From the NCBI RefSeq assembly GCF_014845115.1, contig NZ_NKUI01000096.1, positions 1 to 33,888 of the forward strand: a stretch of 33,888 nucleotides of DNA, read 5' to 3'. Shown one piece after another: positions 16,540 to 25,640 of this stretch. The notes under the pieces are model-generated. The model worked only from the letters and a program-made list of their open reading frames with translations, had not been told where the DNA came from and did no database searches. A program made the position numbers and the translations under genes. Source of the DNA: Methylorubrum zatmanii. GTDB taxonomy: Bacteria > Pseudomonadota > Alphaproteobacteria > Rhizobiales > Beijerinckiaceae. Within the stretch, counting starts at the first letter, position 1; each line of letters begins with the position of its first letter.

Positions 16540-17525
16540 GGCGTCCCCCCTGGCAGAGCCCCCGGCGTATGGAGCGGGTCCGGGATCGGTCCGAAAACCT
16601 GCGGATAGGCCGGCGCGACGCCGTGCTTGACCGCCCAGAGATACCAGTTGTCGACGACCGTACCGGTGAGCAGGATGCCGATGCCGCCGGTGAGGGTCGT
16701 CAGCACCGCGAACCACCAAGCCCAGCGGTGGATCGATTCCATGGTGGCGTTGAATCCCATGGTCCAGCGCCAGAACAGGGCCGCGCGTTCGGTGGCGGTG
16801 CCGCGATTGACGATCTGATCGATCTCACGTTCCGAGCCGTAGCGGCTGGTGGCGAGGATCGTGCCCCCGTGCATCGCGAAGAGCAGCGTCGACCCGTACA
16901 GGAAGACGATCGAGAGCATGTGGAACGGGTTGTAGAACAGGTTGCCGTAGCGCAGCGAGAAGGCTGCGGTCCAATCGAGGTGAGGAAAGATGCCGAAGGG
17001 CACCGCCTCGCTCCACGACCCCATCAAGAGCGGGCGGATGAAGCCGAGAACGAGATAGAGCCAGATCGCGCTGGCGAAGGCCCAGGGCACGTGCGTGCCG
17101 AGACCCAGGGCGACCGCGCGGCGATACATCCTCACCCACCACAGCAGGATCGAGGCGGTGAGGAAGAAGCCGGCGATCAGCCACCAGCCGCCCTCGTTGA
17201 GGGGCGGCAGCACCTTCAGACCGTATTTGGGCAGCGGCGGTTCGAGGGCCAGCCAGGGCAGCTGGCGGACGAACTGGATCGGATCCCAGTTCACGCTCGC
17301 CCACATGTTGAGGCCGATGATCTCGAAGGCGATCAGACCGCAGGTGAAGGACAGGGCCCCGAGATAGCCGCCATAGATCGGGCCGACCTGGCTGTTGCCG
17401 ATCAGCCCGAACAGGTAGCTGTTGAACGGCTTGCCGATGCGGGCATCGGACGAGATCGGGATGCCCTGCTCCGGCTCGACCGGGCGCACCTGCACCTGCG
17501 TGAAGATGTTCTGGTAGTAGGCCAC
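16536..17525 (-). CDS. pufM: Photosynthetic reaction centre M subunit
   Basis: Integral membrane protein that, with PufL, carries the bacteriochlorophyll special pair, accessory pigments, QA and the non-heme iron. The 329-residue product has the five-helix fold with conserved [23 protein letters not shown], the His-bearing [18 protein letters not shown], and [18 protein letters not shown] near the quinone/iron site. The GTG at 17525 is chosen as start: it gives M-A-Y-Y-Q-N-I-F, matching the start of other PufM proteins, and has GGAGG at good spacing. An ATG at 17540 would add five residues. The stop overlaps the pufC start by 4 bp. The 125-bp gap from pufL is larger than usual. Confidence 0.97.
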   Translation of the reverse strand: MAYYQNIFTQVQVRPVEPEQGIPISSDARIGKPFNSYLFGLIGNSQVGPIYGGYLGALSFTCGLIAFEIIGLNMWASVNWDPIQFVRQLPWLALEPPLPKYGLKVLPPLNEGGWWLIAGFFLTASILLWWVRMYRRAVALGLGTHVPWAFASAIWLYLVLGFIRPLLMGSWSEAVPFGIFPHLDWTAAFSLRYGNLFYNPFHMLSIVFLYGSTLLFAMHGGTILATSRYGSEREIDQIVNRGTATERAALFWRWTMGFNATMESIHRWAWWFAVLTTLTGGIGILLTGTVVDNWYLWAVKHGVAPAYPQVFGPIPDPLHTPGALPGGTP

Positions 17526-17621
17526 GGCGTCTTCCTCCATGGACCCGCGGTCGCCGGAACGGTCTCCGCGCCGCTTGCGGAGATCCTCGCGCCCGAAGAT
17601 CGAACGTGCGCCTCAGGCCGC

Positions 17622-17637
17622 CCGGCACCGTTGCCGG
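17622..17637 (-). other. Hairpin in the pufL-pufM intercistronic gap
   Basis: CCGGCA-ACGG-TGCCGG (minus strand) is a perfect 6-bp stem with a 4-nt loop, 14 bp after the pufL stop. It could stabilise the upstream mRNA, attenuate pufM, or help set L/M translation. No open frame of note lies in the gap 17526-17650. Confidence 0.5.
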
Positions 17638-17650
17638 CCGGCGTCACGGT

Positions 17651-18475
17651 TCATCGCCACACCGGCAGGTTGAGCCACCAGCCCCACCATTCCGGCCAGC
17701 CTTGCGTCCAGAACGGCCCGGAGATGATGATGCAGACCGCGCTCCAGAACCCGGCCGAGAGCGCCAGGAACAGGCCGAGCCGGTGGATGCCGAGCGTTCC
17801 GATCGAGTAGCCGATCGTATCGCGGAAGTAGGTATCCTCGTGCTCGGGTGTCTTCACCGTCTCGCCCTTGGCCGGATTGGTCGAGGACAGAATCAGCGAG
17901 CCGTGCAGGGCCAACGCGAAGGTCGTCGTGAAGAAGAATGTCACGGCGAGCATGTGCGCGGGATTGTAGTGGAAGTGCAGATATTGGTATCCGGTGTTCG
18001 ATACCCAATCGAGGTGGCTCAGAATTCCGTAGGGAAAGCCGTAGCCCCAGGCACCCATCAGGAACGGGCGGATCACCACCAGCGCGACATAGGCGAAGAT
18101 CGCCACCGAGAAGGCGAAGGGCACGTGGTAGCCGATGCCGAGCTTGCGGCAGATCTCAACCTCGCGCAGGGCCCAGGATGAGAAGGCGCCGATGGCGCAG
18201 AAGGTGATGATCTGCCACAGCCCCCCTTCCTTCAGGGGGGCCAGCGCCAGCCCGTATTTCAGGTCGGGCGGGGCGATGTTGATCTGCCAGATGTTCCAGG
18301 TCGGCCCGATCGCGGCGCCGTAGAGGATCAGCGCGGTGCCGAGCACCGAGAAGAAGATCGTCGTGACGCCGAAGAAGCCGACATAGAACGGGCCGATCCA
18401 GAAATCGAACAGGTCACCGCCGACGAGGGTGCCGCCGCGGACCCGGTATTTTCGTTCGAAGCTCAGCATCGCCAT
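17651..18475 (-). CDS. pufL: Photosynthetic reaction centre L subunit
   Basis: Reaction-centre core subunit that binds half the special pair, accessory bacteriochlorophyll, bacteriopheophytin and QB. The 274-residue product begins [20 protein letters not shown] as in other PufL proteins. It carries [20 protein letters not shown] with the following [18 protein letters not shown] (special-pair and iron histidines) and [18 protein letters not shown] (QB/iron site). Five membrane helices can be traced. It follows pufA after 84 bp that hold two hairpins, and precedes pufM by 125 bp. Confidence 0.97.
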   Translation of the reverse strand: MAMLSFERKYRVRGGTLVGGDLFDFWIGPFYVGFFGVTTIFFSVLGTALILYGAAIGPTWNIWQINIAPPDLKYGLALAPLKEGGLWQIITFCAIGAFSSWALREVEICRKLGIGYHVPFAFSVAIFAYVALVVIRPFLMGAWGYGFPYGILSHLDWVSNTGYQYLHFHYNPAHMLAVTFFFTTTFALALHGSLILSSTNPAKGETVKTPEHEDTYFRDTIGYSIGTLGIHRLGLFLALSAGFWSAVCIIISGPFWTQGWPEWWGWWLNLPVWR

Positions 18476-18512
18476 GGCGGACGATCCTCCGAGATGAGGA
18501 CGGAAGCTGCCG

Positions 18513-18560
18513 GGGCAGGCGCGAGGAGCCTGCCCTCGGCGAACCGGATGTCAGTCCGGT
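18513..18560 (-). other. Intercistronic hairpins between pufA and pufL
   Basis: Two minus-strand stem-loops lie directly after the pufA coding region: ACCGGA-CTGACA-TCCGGT (18560-18543, beginning within the pufA stop) and GGGCAGG-9 nt-CCTGCCC (18535-18513). In Rhodobacter, pufA-pufL hairpins block 3' exonucleases and make the pufBA segment outlive pufLM, so light-harvesting protein exceeds reaction centre. The same position and shape here support that role by analogy. Confidence 0.75.
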
Positions 18561-18748
18561 CAGGTCGGCATCGTCGGAAGGACGAGGCTCTGGGCGGAGG
18601 CCGCCTTCGCGTCCTTCGGGCCTTCCAGCCAGTTGAACCGGTCGGTGCTGAGCAGGATGAAGTGGATCAGCAGCGCCAGGACGAACAGGAAGGTGAACAG
18701 CGCGACGAGGGTACGCCGGGGATCGAACAGAAGCCAGATCTTGTGCAT
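18560..18748 (-). CDS. pufA: Light-harvesting 1 alpha polypeptide
   Basis: Small inner-membrane pigment-binding protein of the LH1 antenna ring around the reaction centre. The 62-residue product has the alpha-type N-terminus [20 protein letters not shown], one membrane helix, and the bacteriochlorophyll-ligand His in [18 protein letters not shown] polar tail of about 20 residues follows. The start lies 13 bp after the pufB stop with an AGGAGG ribosome-binding site. Hairpins follow the stop. Confidence 0.96.
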   Translation of the reverse strand: MHKIWLLFDPRRTLVALFTFLFVLALLIHFILLSTDRFNWLEGPKDAKAASAQSLVLPTMPT

Positions 18749-18761
18749 GGCGGGGGCCTCC

Positions 18762-18995
18762 TCATCCGATCATCGACACGAGGCCGTGGGCGGCGTGGGT
18801 CACGCCGTCGAGCAGGGCATAGCCCTTCGGCCCGGGAAGCCAGGGCCGCCACAGCCAGACGAGGATGTGGGCGACCACGGCGATCGCCGTGAAGATGATG
18901 AAGCTCGTCAGGAAGATCGCGTGAAATTCCTTGGCTTCGGGTTCCGTCAGCCCGGACAGGCTGCTCGGTCTTTCAGTCGTGATACCGCTAGCCAT
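18762..18995 (-). CDS. pufB: Light-harvesting 1 beta polypeptide
   Basis: Beta partner of PufA in LH1. The 77-residue product contains the beta-type signature [20 protein letters not shown], with the first conserved His before the membrane helix, and the ligand His in [13 protein letters not shown]. An N-terminal extension of about 15 residues precedes the conserved part, and the C-terminal [17 protein letters not shown] extends past the usual beta end. The ATG at 18995 has CGGAGG 8 nt upstream; a longer in-frame start at 19070 lacks such support. Confidence 0.95.
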   Translation of the reverse strand: MASGITTERPSSLSGLTEPEAKEFHAIFLTSFIIFTAIAVVAHILVWLWRPWLPGPKGYALLDGVTHAAHGLVSMIG

Positions 18996-19050
18996 CGATC
19001 GAACCTCCGCTGGTTGTGCCGCACGCCTTGACTGGGCGCGGCGGGTGTCG

Positions 19051-19100
19051 CCGTGACTCGATGACATCACGGCGCAGGGATCCCCCGTGTCACCGCACGG
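19051..19100. promoter_or_regulatory. Tandem inverted repeats upstream of pufB
   Basis: Between pufQ and pufB two dyads share the same arm: CCGTGA-10 nt-TCACGG (19051-19072) and CCGTG-6 nt-CACGG (19085-19100). They may be mRNA hairpins that protect or process the pufBA transcript, or operator sites for an internal puf promoter. I found no TGT-N12-ACA site here. Confidence 0.45.
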
Positions 19101-19116
19101 AAGTGCTTCGCTCGCG

Positions 19117-19428
19117 CTATCCCATGAAGGCGAAGGGGATCGCCGAGACGGCCATCGCCTTGGCCTCGCCGAAAACGGAGCGGCGCTCTTGCAACAGGCT
19201 TCGCCGCCGGGGGCTTCCGGTGGGCGTCAGGCGCTGCACCAGGGCGGCGATCAGGAAGAACGGATAGGTCGCGGCCAGGATGATCCGGAACTGGATCGCC
19301 TCGCTGTGCAGGCGCGACGGCGCGGGCATCGATCGTTGCAGGGCAACTCTCATCGCTGGTCTCTCCGCAGGCTTTCCGGGCCCGGAAGGCGCCGGAGGGT
19401 GAAGGGGATGGGCGAGAGCCGGGCTCAT
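19117..19428 (-). CDS. pufQ: PufQ-like protein
   Basis: Small membrane protein encoded just before pufBA; in Rhodobacter PufQ is required for normal bacteriochlorophyll formation, perhaps as a pigment-intermediate carrier. The conserved part reads [20 protein letters not shown] (one membrane segment), then Arg-rich [12 protein letters not shown] and [17 protein letters not shown], matching the family layout of helix, basic loop and an A-E-A-x-x...P-x-F end. The ATG at 19428 overlaps the bchZ stop (ATGA) with GGGAG 7 nt upstream (103 residues). An ATG at 19353, also with a GGAG site, would give 78 residues, closer to the usual 74-77. Similarity is to pattern and position and not close identity, so the name is likely but not certain. 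Confidence 0.75.
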   Translation of the reverse strand: MSPALAHPLHPPAPSGPGKPAERPAMRVALQRSMPAPSRLHSEAIQFRIILAATYPFFLIAALVQRLTPTGSPRRRSLLQERRSVFGEAKAMAVSAIPFAFMG

Positions 19429-20891
19429 GCGGCGGCTCCCACGGCAAGGTCGCTCTGCGCCCGCTCGACATGGGCGGGGGCCACGCGCTCGGCGGCGGCG
19501 CGGTGGGCCGCCCGCTCGGCGGCGTCGCGCAGACGCTTGGCGGCGGAGATGCGCGTGAGAACGGGATGGGCCTCGACCAGCGCGTCGAGCCGGGCGCGGG
19601 CCGCCTCGTCCCAGGGGAGTTCCCGGTGCGGACGGGCGGGCGTGGCCTCCACCGCATCCATGTCGCGGGCGAGCGGCAGGATGTGGAAGAGCATGTCGAA
19701 CAGGGCGTTGCAGACTTCCTGCACGAGGTAGGTCGCGCCGGCATAGCCCATGAACGGCGTGCCGGTGTGCCGCCGGATGATGGCGCCGGGGAAGGAGGCC
19801 GGAACATAGGCCGCGCGGCCACCGCTCTCGGCGAGATACATGCGCTCGTTGAAGGAGCCGAACAGGACGAGCGGCGGGGTGGCCTTGATCGCTTCGCGCA
19901 CCGCCACGTTGTCGGGCTTGGCCCCGGCCCTGCGACCGAAGGCGAAATGGCAGGGCAGGCCCATCTCGTCTTCGAGGAAGTGGCGCACGCCCCGGGCATA
20001 GGTCTCGGTGGCGACGATGCCGAAGCTCGCGGTGCCGAAGAAATCCTGCGTCACCGAGCGCCACAGATCCCAGACCGGCTTGATCGTGGTGTGGCGCTCG
20101 CGCTCGATGAACGGCTCGGGATCGAGCCCGAGAATCTCGCCCAGCGAGCGCAGGAACTTGGTGGTCGAGAGGACGCCGATCGGCGCCTGGAGATAGGGGC
20201 GTTCCAGGCCCTCGCAGAGCAGGCGCCCGAACTCGCGGTAGAGGCAGATATTGGCGTCCGCGTTCACCAGTTTGGGCACGTCGGCCAGATGCGAGCCGAG
20301 GGGGAAGGTCAGGTTCACCTCGGCACCGATGCCCTCGACGAGGCGGCGGATCTCGGCGAGGTCCGAGGCCATGTTGAAGGTGCCGTAGGCCGGACCGATG
20401 ATGTTGACCCGAGGCCGCTCGCCCGGCTTGCGCTCCGGCCGCGCCGGAATCCCCTTCTTGGCGAAGCGCTTGGCGCCGTATTCCTGCCAGAGCCAGCTCA
20501 TCGCCCGGTCGGCGGATTGCCACTGATCCTCGTCGATGGTGCGCGGCAGGAAGCGCTGGAGGCCGGTGCCCTCCGGGGTCACGCCGCCGCCGATCATCTC
20601 GGCGATGGAGCCTGTGACCACGACGCTCGGCTGGCCGGGATCGAGCGTGGCGTGGGCCCGCTTCATCGCCCCTTCGGTGCCGTGGCGGCCGAGCTCCTCC
20701 TCCGCCAGCCCGGTGACGACGATGGGCAATTCGTGCGGCGGCAGGGCGTCGGTGTAGTGCAGGACCGAGGTGACCGGCAGGTTCTCGCAGCCGACCGGGC
20801 CGTCGATGACGACCTGCAGGCCCTTGATCGCCGTGAAGACGTAGACCGCCCCCCAGTAGCCGCCGGCCCGGTCGTGATCGAGGATCAGCAT
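19425..20891 (-). CDS. bchZ: Chlorophyllide a reductase subunit Z
   Basis: NifK-like subunit of the nitrogenase-type chlorophyllide a reductase (BchXYZ), which reduces ring B to the bacteriochlorin. The 488-residue product starts [20 protein letters not shown] and carries [20 protein letters not shown] with a cluster-ligand Cys, [13 protein letters not shown], and [19 protein letters not shown], all typical. The C-terminal ~80 residues are Ala/Arg-rich helices. The ATG at 20891 follows the bchY stop as TGATG; a GTG at 20894 would add one residue. Translation is coupled to bchY and to pufQ downstream. Confidence 0.97.
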   Translation of the reverse strand: MLILDHDRAGGYWGAVYVFTAIKGLQVVIDGPVGCENLPVTSVLHYTDALPPHELPIVVTGLAEEELGRHGTEGAMKRAHATLDPGQPSVVVTGSIAEMIGGGVTPEGTGLQRFLPRTIDEDQWQSADRAMSWLWQEYGAKRFAKKGIPARPERKPGERPRVNIIGPAYGTFNMASDLAEIRRLVEGIGAEVNLTFPLGSHLADVPKLVNADANICLYREFGRLLCEGLERPYLQAPIGVLSTTKFLRSLGEILGLDPEPFIERERHTTIKPVWDLWRSVTQDFFGTASFGIVATETYARGVRHFLEDEMGLPCHFAFGRRAGAKPDNVAVREAIKATPPLVLFGSFNERMYLAESGGRAAYVPASFPGAIIRRHTGTPFMGYAGATYLVQEVCNALFDMLFHILPLARDMDAVEATPARPHRELPWDEAARARLDALVEAHPVLTRISAAKRLRDAAERAAHRAAAERVAPAHVERAQSDLAVGAAA

Positions 20892-22429
20892 CACGCCATC
20901 TCCCCGATCGGCTTCTTGAGCGCTTCCGCCTTCGGCGAAGCCTTGCGCTGCGGCACCTCCTGCCAGACACCCGCCGCGTGGCCGGTGCCGACACCCTCGA
21001 AGAAGGCACGCATCGCATCGAAGCGCGGCTTGTTGGCGAGCGCGGCGTTGACCACCTTGGCCAGCGAGCCGGCCCCGGCCGCGCCCATCAGGGGACGGGC
21101 CGAGATCAGGTTGGTGAAGTAGAGGGCGGGGGTGCCGCTCTCCTTGGCCTTCTGCACCACCGGGGTCGTGCCGATGGCGAGATCCGGCCGGAAGGCGTGG
21201 AAGGCGGCGAGGTCGTCCTCCAGCGAGGCGCGGTAGCGGATCTCGACGCCGCGCTCCTCCAGCCAGACCCGGTCGGGCTCGGACCAGGGCGTGCGCGGGC
21301 AGGCGGTGCCGACATAGGGCACCTCGGCGCCGCTCTCGACGAGGAGGCGGGCCACCAGCAATTCGGAACCCTCATAGCCGGAGAGGGTGATGCGCCCCTT
21401 CACCGGCATGGCGGCCAGGGCGCCGCGGATGGCCGGCAGCAGCCGGTTCTGCGCCGCCGCGACCGTCTCGCGCGGCACGCCGCAAGCGTTGCCGATGGCA
21501 GCGAGCCAATCGGCGGTGCCGTCGTGGCCGACCGGGGCGGAGCCGATGATCGGCCGACCCGCCGCCTCGAACTCACGGATGCTCGCGGTGTAGAACGGGT
21601 GGATCGCCGCCACCGCCGCCGCGTCGAGGGCGCCGTAGAGTTCGCGCCATTCCCGCGTCGGAACCACCGGCCCCGCGCCGAGGCCGAGGGGTTCGAGCAG
21701 CCCGCCGATCACCACCGGGTCGGCGGGGAACATCTCGCCCAGCAGGGCGACGGCCGGGCGCTCCGAGCGGCCGTTGCGGGGAGCCTGGACCGGCCCCTGT
21801 TCGGCCTCGGTGCGGGCGAATTTGAGCATCGCCCCAGCCAGCACGTCCTTGGCCTCGGCATGGGTCGGCACGCCGAAGCCGGGCACGTCGATGCCGATGA
21901 CCCGGACGCCGTCGATCTGCTTCGGCAGAAGCCGCAGCGGCACGCCCGAGGCGGTGGGAACGCAGAGATTGATGACGACGATGGCGTCGTAATCCTCGGG
22001 CTTCGCCGAGGCATGGACCGCCTCGCGGATATCCTCGAACAGCTTGCCGGTGACCAGGGTCTCGGAATTGAACGGCACGTAGCCGACGCTGCGGCGCGCC
22101 CCGTAGAAATGCGAGGTGAAGGTGAGCCCGTAGACGCAGCAGGCCGAGCCGGAGAGGATCGTCGCCGTGCGCCGCATCCGCAGGCCGACCCGCAGGGAGC
22201 CGAAGGCCGGGCACATGCTCTGGGGCTGGTCGTGGGGACCGGCCGGGTAGTCCTTACGGAACTGCTCCAGCGTCTCGGCGATGCCGGACTCCCCGCTCGC
22301 GGCCTCGGCGGCCGCCCGCATGGCGTCCTTGCCGGCGTGGCAGCCCAGACCGTCGCCCTGAGTCGCGGCGAGGTGGACGCCTTCGGGGCGGCAGGCGCGG
22401 AGCGCGGCGATGTCGAGGCTGACCGCCAT
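20891..22429 (-). CDS. bchY: Chlorophyllide a reductase subunit Y
   Basis: NifD-like subunit of chlorophyllide a reductase; with BchZ it holds the catalytic heterotetramer and the NB-type 4Fe-4S cluster. The 512-residue product has conserved cysteines in [36 protein letters not shown] and [17 protein letters not shown]. Further family segments include [38 protein letters not shown] and, near the C-terminus, [12 protein letters not shown] and ISARPLMG. The C-terminus is Lys-rich. It begins 3 bp after the bchX stop and runs into bchZ as TGATG. Confidence 0.97.
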   Translation of the reverse strand: MAVSLDIAALRACRPEGVHLAATQGDGLGCHAGKDAMRAAAEAASGESGIAETLEQFRKDYPAGPHDQPQSMCPAFGSLRVGLRMRRTATILSGSACCVYGLTFTSHFYGARRSVGYVPFNSETLVTGKLFEDIREAVHASAKPEDYDAIVVINLCVPTASGVPLRLLPKQIDGVRVIGIDVPGFGVPTHAEAKDVLAGAMLKFARTEAEQGPVQAPRNGRSERPAVALLGEMFPADPVVIGGLLEPLGLGAGPVVPTREWRELYGALDAAAVAAIHPFYTASIREFEAAGRPIIGSAPVGHDGTADWLAAIGNACGVPRETVAAAQNRLLPAIRGALAAMPVKGRITLSGYEGSELLVARLLVESGAEVPYVGTACPRTPWSEPDRVWLEERGVEIRYRASLEDDLAAFHAFRPDLAIGTTPVVQKAKESGTPALYFTNLISARPLMGAAGAGSLAKVVNAALANKPRFDAMRAFFEGVGTGHAAGVWQEVPQRKASPKAEALKKPIGEMA

Positions 22430-22432
22430 GGC

Positions 22433-23437
22433 TCAGACCTCGTCGTAGACGATTTCGAGGGACGGCTTGGCGAGGATCGCACGCCCGCACATGTCCTCCA
22501 TGGTCGCCGGCTCCAGCACCACGTCGCGGCCGGTGGCCTCGCTCGAGAACAGGCCGAGCAGCGCGTCCTGGCTCAGCGGCGCGGGCTGGTGCGGGGCGGC
22601 CTCGGCCACGTTCTGCGCCAGCTCGGCGAAGAGCGGTCCCCAGCGCCCGTCCGGCCGGCCGATGATCTCGTAATTCGCGCTCTTGCGGCGGATGTCCTCG
22701 TTGGCCGGGATCGAGGCCAGGACCGGGATGCCCACTGCCTCGGCGAAGGCCTGCGCCTCGCCGGTGCCGTCGTCCTTGTTGATGACGAGGCCGCCGACGC
22801 CGACATTGCCGCCGAGCTTGCGGAAATACTCCACCGCCGAGCAGACATTGTTGGCGACGTAGAGCGATTGCAGATCGTTGGAGCCGACGACGATGACCTT
22901 CTGGCACATGTCGCGGGCGATCGGCAGGCCGAAGCCGCCGCAGACCACGTCACCGAGGAAATCGAGCAGGACGTAGTCGAAGCCCCATTCGTGGAAGCCG
23001 AGCTTTTCCAGAAGCTCGAAGCCGTGGATGATGCCCCGGCCGCCGCAGCCGCGCCCGACCTCCGGTCCGCCGAGCTCCATCGCGTAGACGCCGTCGCGCT
23101 TGAAGCAGACATCGCCGATGGCGACGGTTTCGCCCGCGAGCTTCTTTCGGGTCGAGGTTTCGATGATGGTCGGGCAGGCGCGCCCCCCGAACAGGAGCGA
23201 GGTGGTGTCGCTCTTCGGGTCGCAGCCGATCAGCAGCACCTTCCGGCCCTGCTGAGCCATCATGTAGCTGAGATTGGCGAGCGTGAACGACTTGCCGATG
23301 CCGCCCTTGCCGTAGATCGCGATGATCTGCGTCTCGCGTTTCACCTCGCCGGTCGGGACCGGATCGAGCGGGAGGGCGGCTTCTTCCCGCAGCTTCGCGG
23401 CGGCGCCGAGGGCGGCCTTGTTGAGCTGAAGGTTCAT
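22433..23437 (-). CDS. bchX: Chlorophyllide a reductase iron protein
   Basis: NifH-like ATPase that delivers electrons to BchYZ. The 334-residue product has the P-loop YGKGGIGKS (residues 42-50), the Switch-like [15 protein letters not shown], and the two Cys that bridge the 4Fe-4S cluster of the dimer: Cys131 in [10 protein letters not shown] and Cys166 in [15 protein letters not shown]. Residues 1-35 form the N-terminal extension usual in BchX compared with BchL. The ATG at 23437 overlaps the bchC stop (ATGA), so the two are translationally coupled. Confidence 0.97.
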   Translation of the reverse strand: MNLQLNKAALGAAAKLREEAALPLDPVPTGEVKRETQIIAIYGKGGIGKSFTLANLSYMMAQQGRKVLLIGCDPKSDTTSLLFGGRACPTIIETSTRKKLAGETVAIGDVCFKRDGVYAMELGGPEVGRGCGGRGIIHGFELLEKLGFHEWGFDYVLLDFLGDVVCGGFGLPIARDMCQKVIVVGSNDLQSLYVANNVCSAVEYFRKLGGNVGVGGLVINKDDGTGEAQAFAEAVGIPVLASIPANEDIRRKSANYEIIGRPDGRWGPLFAELAQNVAEAAPHQPAPLSQDALLGLFSSEATGRDVVLEPATMEDMCGRAILAKPSLEIVYDEV

Positions 23438-24372
23438 GAGCAGGTCCTCCAATCGAGGATCATCTTGAGGCAGGCCGGGTCGGAGAAGGCGGTGCGGTAA
23501 GCGTCCTCTGCCGAGGCGGCCGGCGCGCGATGGGTGATCAGCCCGTCGAGCGACAGGCCGCCGGCCTCGATCAGCGCCCGGATGGCGGCGAGATCCTCCG
23601 GCCGCCACTCGGCCGCGACCCGGATGCGGGCCTCGCGCAGGAAGGCGGGCGGGAAGGCGAAGCTGAGCGACGCCTCGTAGAAGCCGGCGAGCACGATCTC
23701 GCCGCCGGGGGCGAGCCGTCCGATCAGGGTGTCGAGCAGGCTGGAATCACCGCTGACATCGGTGATGGTGGCATAGTCCCGGGCGGGATCGTCCGCCGGA
23801 TGCAGCACCGGATAGCCGACGTCTCCCTCGCGCCGGACCGGCTCCCGCTCCCAGACGACGGGGACGCCGCCGGCGAGGACGGTGAGCCGCGCGAGCAGCC
23901 GCCCGAGCACGCCGTGCCCGACGATCAGGCTGCGCGCGCCCGGCGTGACGCCGGAGAGGGCGTGATAGGCGGTCGCGGCGAGGGCGATCAGACAGGCCCG
24001 GTCGCCGAGCCCGGCATCGACCGGCACGCAGCGGGAGGCCGGGGCGACGAGATGAGAGGCGGCGCCGCCGAAGAGCCCGCGCACTTCGCCGAAGCAGCGC
24101 GCGCCGGGGACGAACACCGTCTGGCCGAGGCGCAGGCCGGTAGCGGGATCGGCCTCGATCACGGTGCCGACCGACTCGTAGCCCGGCACCAGCGGGTAGC
24201 CCATTCCGGGGAAAGGCGGCATCCGGCCGGACCAGAGAAGACGCTCGGTTCCGGTGCTGATCCCGCTCCACGAGACCGCGATCACCGCGTCGCCTTCCGC
24301 GGCAGAGGTGAGCGCGAGGCGGCTGAGCGCCAAGTGCTCCGGTCGTTCAAGGACGACGGCCAAAGCCTCCAT
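23434..24372 (-). CDS. bchC: 3-hydroxyethyl bacteriochlorophyllide a dehydrogenase
   Basis: Oxidises the 3-(1-hydroxyethyl) group to the 3-acetyl group of bacteriochlorophyllide a. The 312-residue product is of the medium-chain dehydrogenase type. It starts [20 protein letters not shown], has the conserved [28 protein letters not shown], and a Rossmann strand [16 protein letters not shown]. The ATG at 24372 is chosen by family length with GGAG upstream; the longer frame to 24444 runs through the promoter and operator. A paired PpsR/CrtJ-like operator on a sigma70-like promoter lies 54-97 bp upstream, so bchC can be transcribed separately from crtEF even though it is also in their read-through operon. 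Confidence 0.95.
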   Translation of the reverse strand: MEALAVVLERPEHLALSRLALTSAAEGDAVIAVSWSGISTGTERLLWSGRMPPFPGMGYPLVPGYESVGTVIEADPATGLRLGQTVFVPGARCFGEVRGLFGGAASHLVAPASRCVPVDAGLGDRACLIALAATAYHALSGVTPGARSLIVGHGVLGRLLARLTVLAGGVPVVWEREPVRREGDVGYPVLHPADDPARDYATITDVSGDSSLLDTLIGRLAPGGEIVLAGFYEASLSFAFPPAFLREARIRVAAEWRPEDLAAIRALIEAGGLSLDGLITHRAPAASAEDAYRTAFSDPACLKMILDWRTCS

Positions 24373-24425
24373 GTCCCTGTCTCCGCCCTGCTGGTGCGAC
24401 TCCGTCAGGTGGCGAAGTCTTGATG

Positions 24426-24469
24426 TGTCATCGTAGATAGACACAAACTTACGTCAAGCGTTCTTTACA
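24426..24469 (-). promoter_or_regulatory. bchC promoter with paired PpsR/CrtJ-like operators
   Basis: Site 1, 24426-24443, is TGT-N12-ACA exactly (TGTCATCGTAGATAGACA). Site 2, 24452-24469, is CGT-N12-ACA, one mismatch from consensus. They are 8 bp apart, the spacing described for cooperative CrtJ binding at the Rhodobacter capsulatus bchC promoter. On the minus strand a sigma70-like pair overlaps them: -35 TTGACG (24457-24452) in site 2 and -10 TACGAT (24435-24430) in site 1, with a 16-bp spacer. A bound repressor would cover both hexamers. Confidence 0.85.
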
Positions 24470-24475
24470 CCTGTG

Positions 24476-25630
24476 TCATCGCTTTGCGGTGAGCAGTCGG
24501 GTGAGGAGCGGCCGGCGGGTGGGATGTTCCCGGACGCTTCCGAACCCAGCTTGGGCCAGCATCGCGGTGATTTCGGCCAGCGATCGCGGGCGCCCACTGC
24601 CCATGGCGAGCAGGTAGAAGCCGAAATACGCCTCTCCCACCGGCTCGGCGCCGGCCGTGCCGGCCATCGGCTCGGCGAGAGCGAGCAGGCCGCCGGGCGG
24701 CAAGGCCGCATGGATCGCCCTCAACAAGGCCAGGGCCGCCGGATCGTCGTGATCGTGGAGCACCCGCACCAAGCTGATCGCGTCCGCCCCTTGGGGCAGC
24801 GGCTCACTGAGAAAATCGAGGCCGAGGCAGCGCACCTGCCCGGCCAATCCCTCGGCGGCGAGGCGCGCGACGGCCCGCTCGGCCACCGGAGGCAGATCCG
24901 CGAGGATCAGGGCCAGATTCGGGTGGCGGCGGGCGGCGCTTGCGAGGAACACGCCCTCCCCACCCCCGACATCCATCAGGCAGGTGCGGCCGGCCAGGGG
25001 CAGGGCCTCGAGCTCGTCCTCGGCGATCAGAGCCTGGGAAGCGGCCATCAACCCGCTATAGGCCGCCACCGAATCCGCGCCGAGGGTCGCCGCCCCGCCC
25101 GATTCGGCGTAGGGCCAGAAGGTCGAAAGCCGCGTCGGTCTCCCCTGCCCCCGCAGCAGGGCGACGGGATCGGCGAGATCGGCATAGAGCATGGCGTGGT
25201 GCTCGATCATCGCCGCGACCGATGGATTGCCGATCAGTGCCGCACCGAGATCGGCCAGGGCGAAGCGCCCGTCGGGAAGGCGCGTGATCAGGTCGAGCGA
25301 GGCCGCCGCCTTCAGCAGCGTGAGCGCCCGCTCGGGCGGGAGGGCGAGTCGGTCGGCGATGGAAGCGGGCGCGAGCGGCCCGGTGCGCAGCAGGCCGAAC
25401 AGGTCGAACCGCACGCAGGCGAACAGCACCTGCGCATAGACGAAGCCGGCGCAGAGATCGAACAGCGCCCGCGTGTTCCGCTGGGCGGTTCGGCGGGTCA
25501 GCGGGAACCCCGCCGCCCAACGCTGAAAACCGGGCCGGGCGACCAACCCGCTGCGGAAGCCGAGCCAACGCTCGCGCCAGCCGGGACGACGTTTCGCGGT
25601 GCCGCCGGCCTCCGTCCCCGCCACAGCCAT
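24476..25630 (-). CDS. crtF: Demethylspheroidene/hydroxycarotenoid O-methyltransferase
   Basis: S-adenosylmethionine-dependent methyltransferase that methylates the tertiary hydroxyl placed by CrtC, a late step to spirilloxanthin or spheroidene. The 384-residue product has an N-terminal dimerisation domain (FDLCAGFVYAQVLFACVRFD, a winged-helix part around PPERALTLLKAAASLDLI) and a C-terminal Rossmann-type domain with the SAM motif LMDVGGGEGVFLAS. It also has LADLPPV and the SLVRVLHDHDD catalytic-region motif of plant-type O-methyltransferases. The ATG at 25630 has GAGGGA 7 nt upstream and sits 10 bp after the crtE stop, so crtE and crtF form one operon. Confidence 0.94.
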   Translation of the reverse strand: MAVAGTEAGGTAKRRPGWRERWLGFRSGLVARPGFQRWAAGFPLTRRTAQRNTRALFDLCAGFVYAQVLFACVRFDLFGLLRTGPLAPASIADRLALPPERALTLLKAAASLDLITRLPDGRFALADLGAALIGNPSVAAMIEHHAMLYADLADPVALLRGQGRPTRLSTFWPYAESGGAATLGADSVAAYSGLMAASQALIAEDELEALPLAGRTCLMDVGGGEGVFLASAARRHPNLALILADLPPVAERAVARLAAEGLAGQVRCLGLDFLSEPLPQGADAISLVRVLHDHDDPAALALLRAIHAALPPGGLLALAEPMAGTAGAEPVGEAYFGFYLLAMGSGRPRSLAEITAMLAQAGFGSVREHPTRRPLLTRLLTAKR

Positions 25631-25640
25631 CGAGCGTCCC

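Noticed and set aside
18996..19116. PpsR/CrtJ site before pufB (TGT at 19046 with ACA at 19064)
   Set aside because: Spacing is 15 nt and not 12, so it does not fit TGT-N12-ACA.
20978..23500. 840-codon plus-strand open frame through bchX and bchY
   Set aside because: Antisense to two clearly conserved bch genes; composition is of the shadow type and it has no domain.
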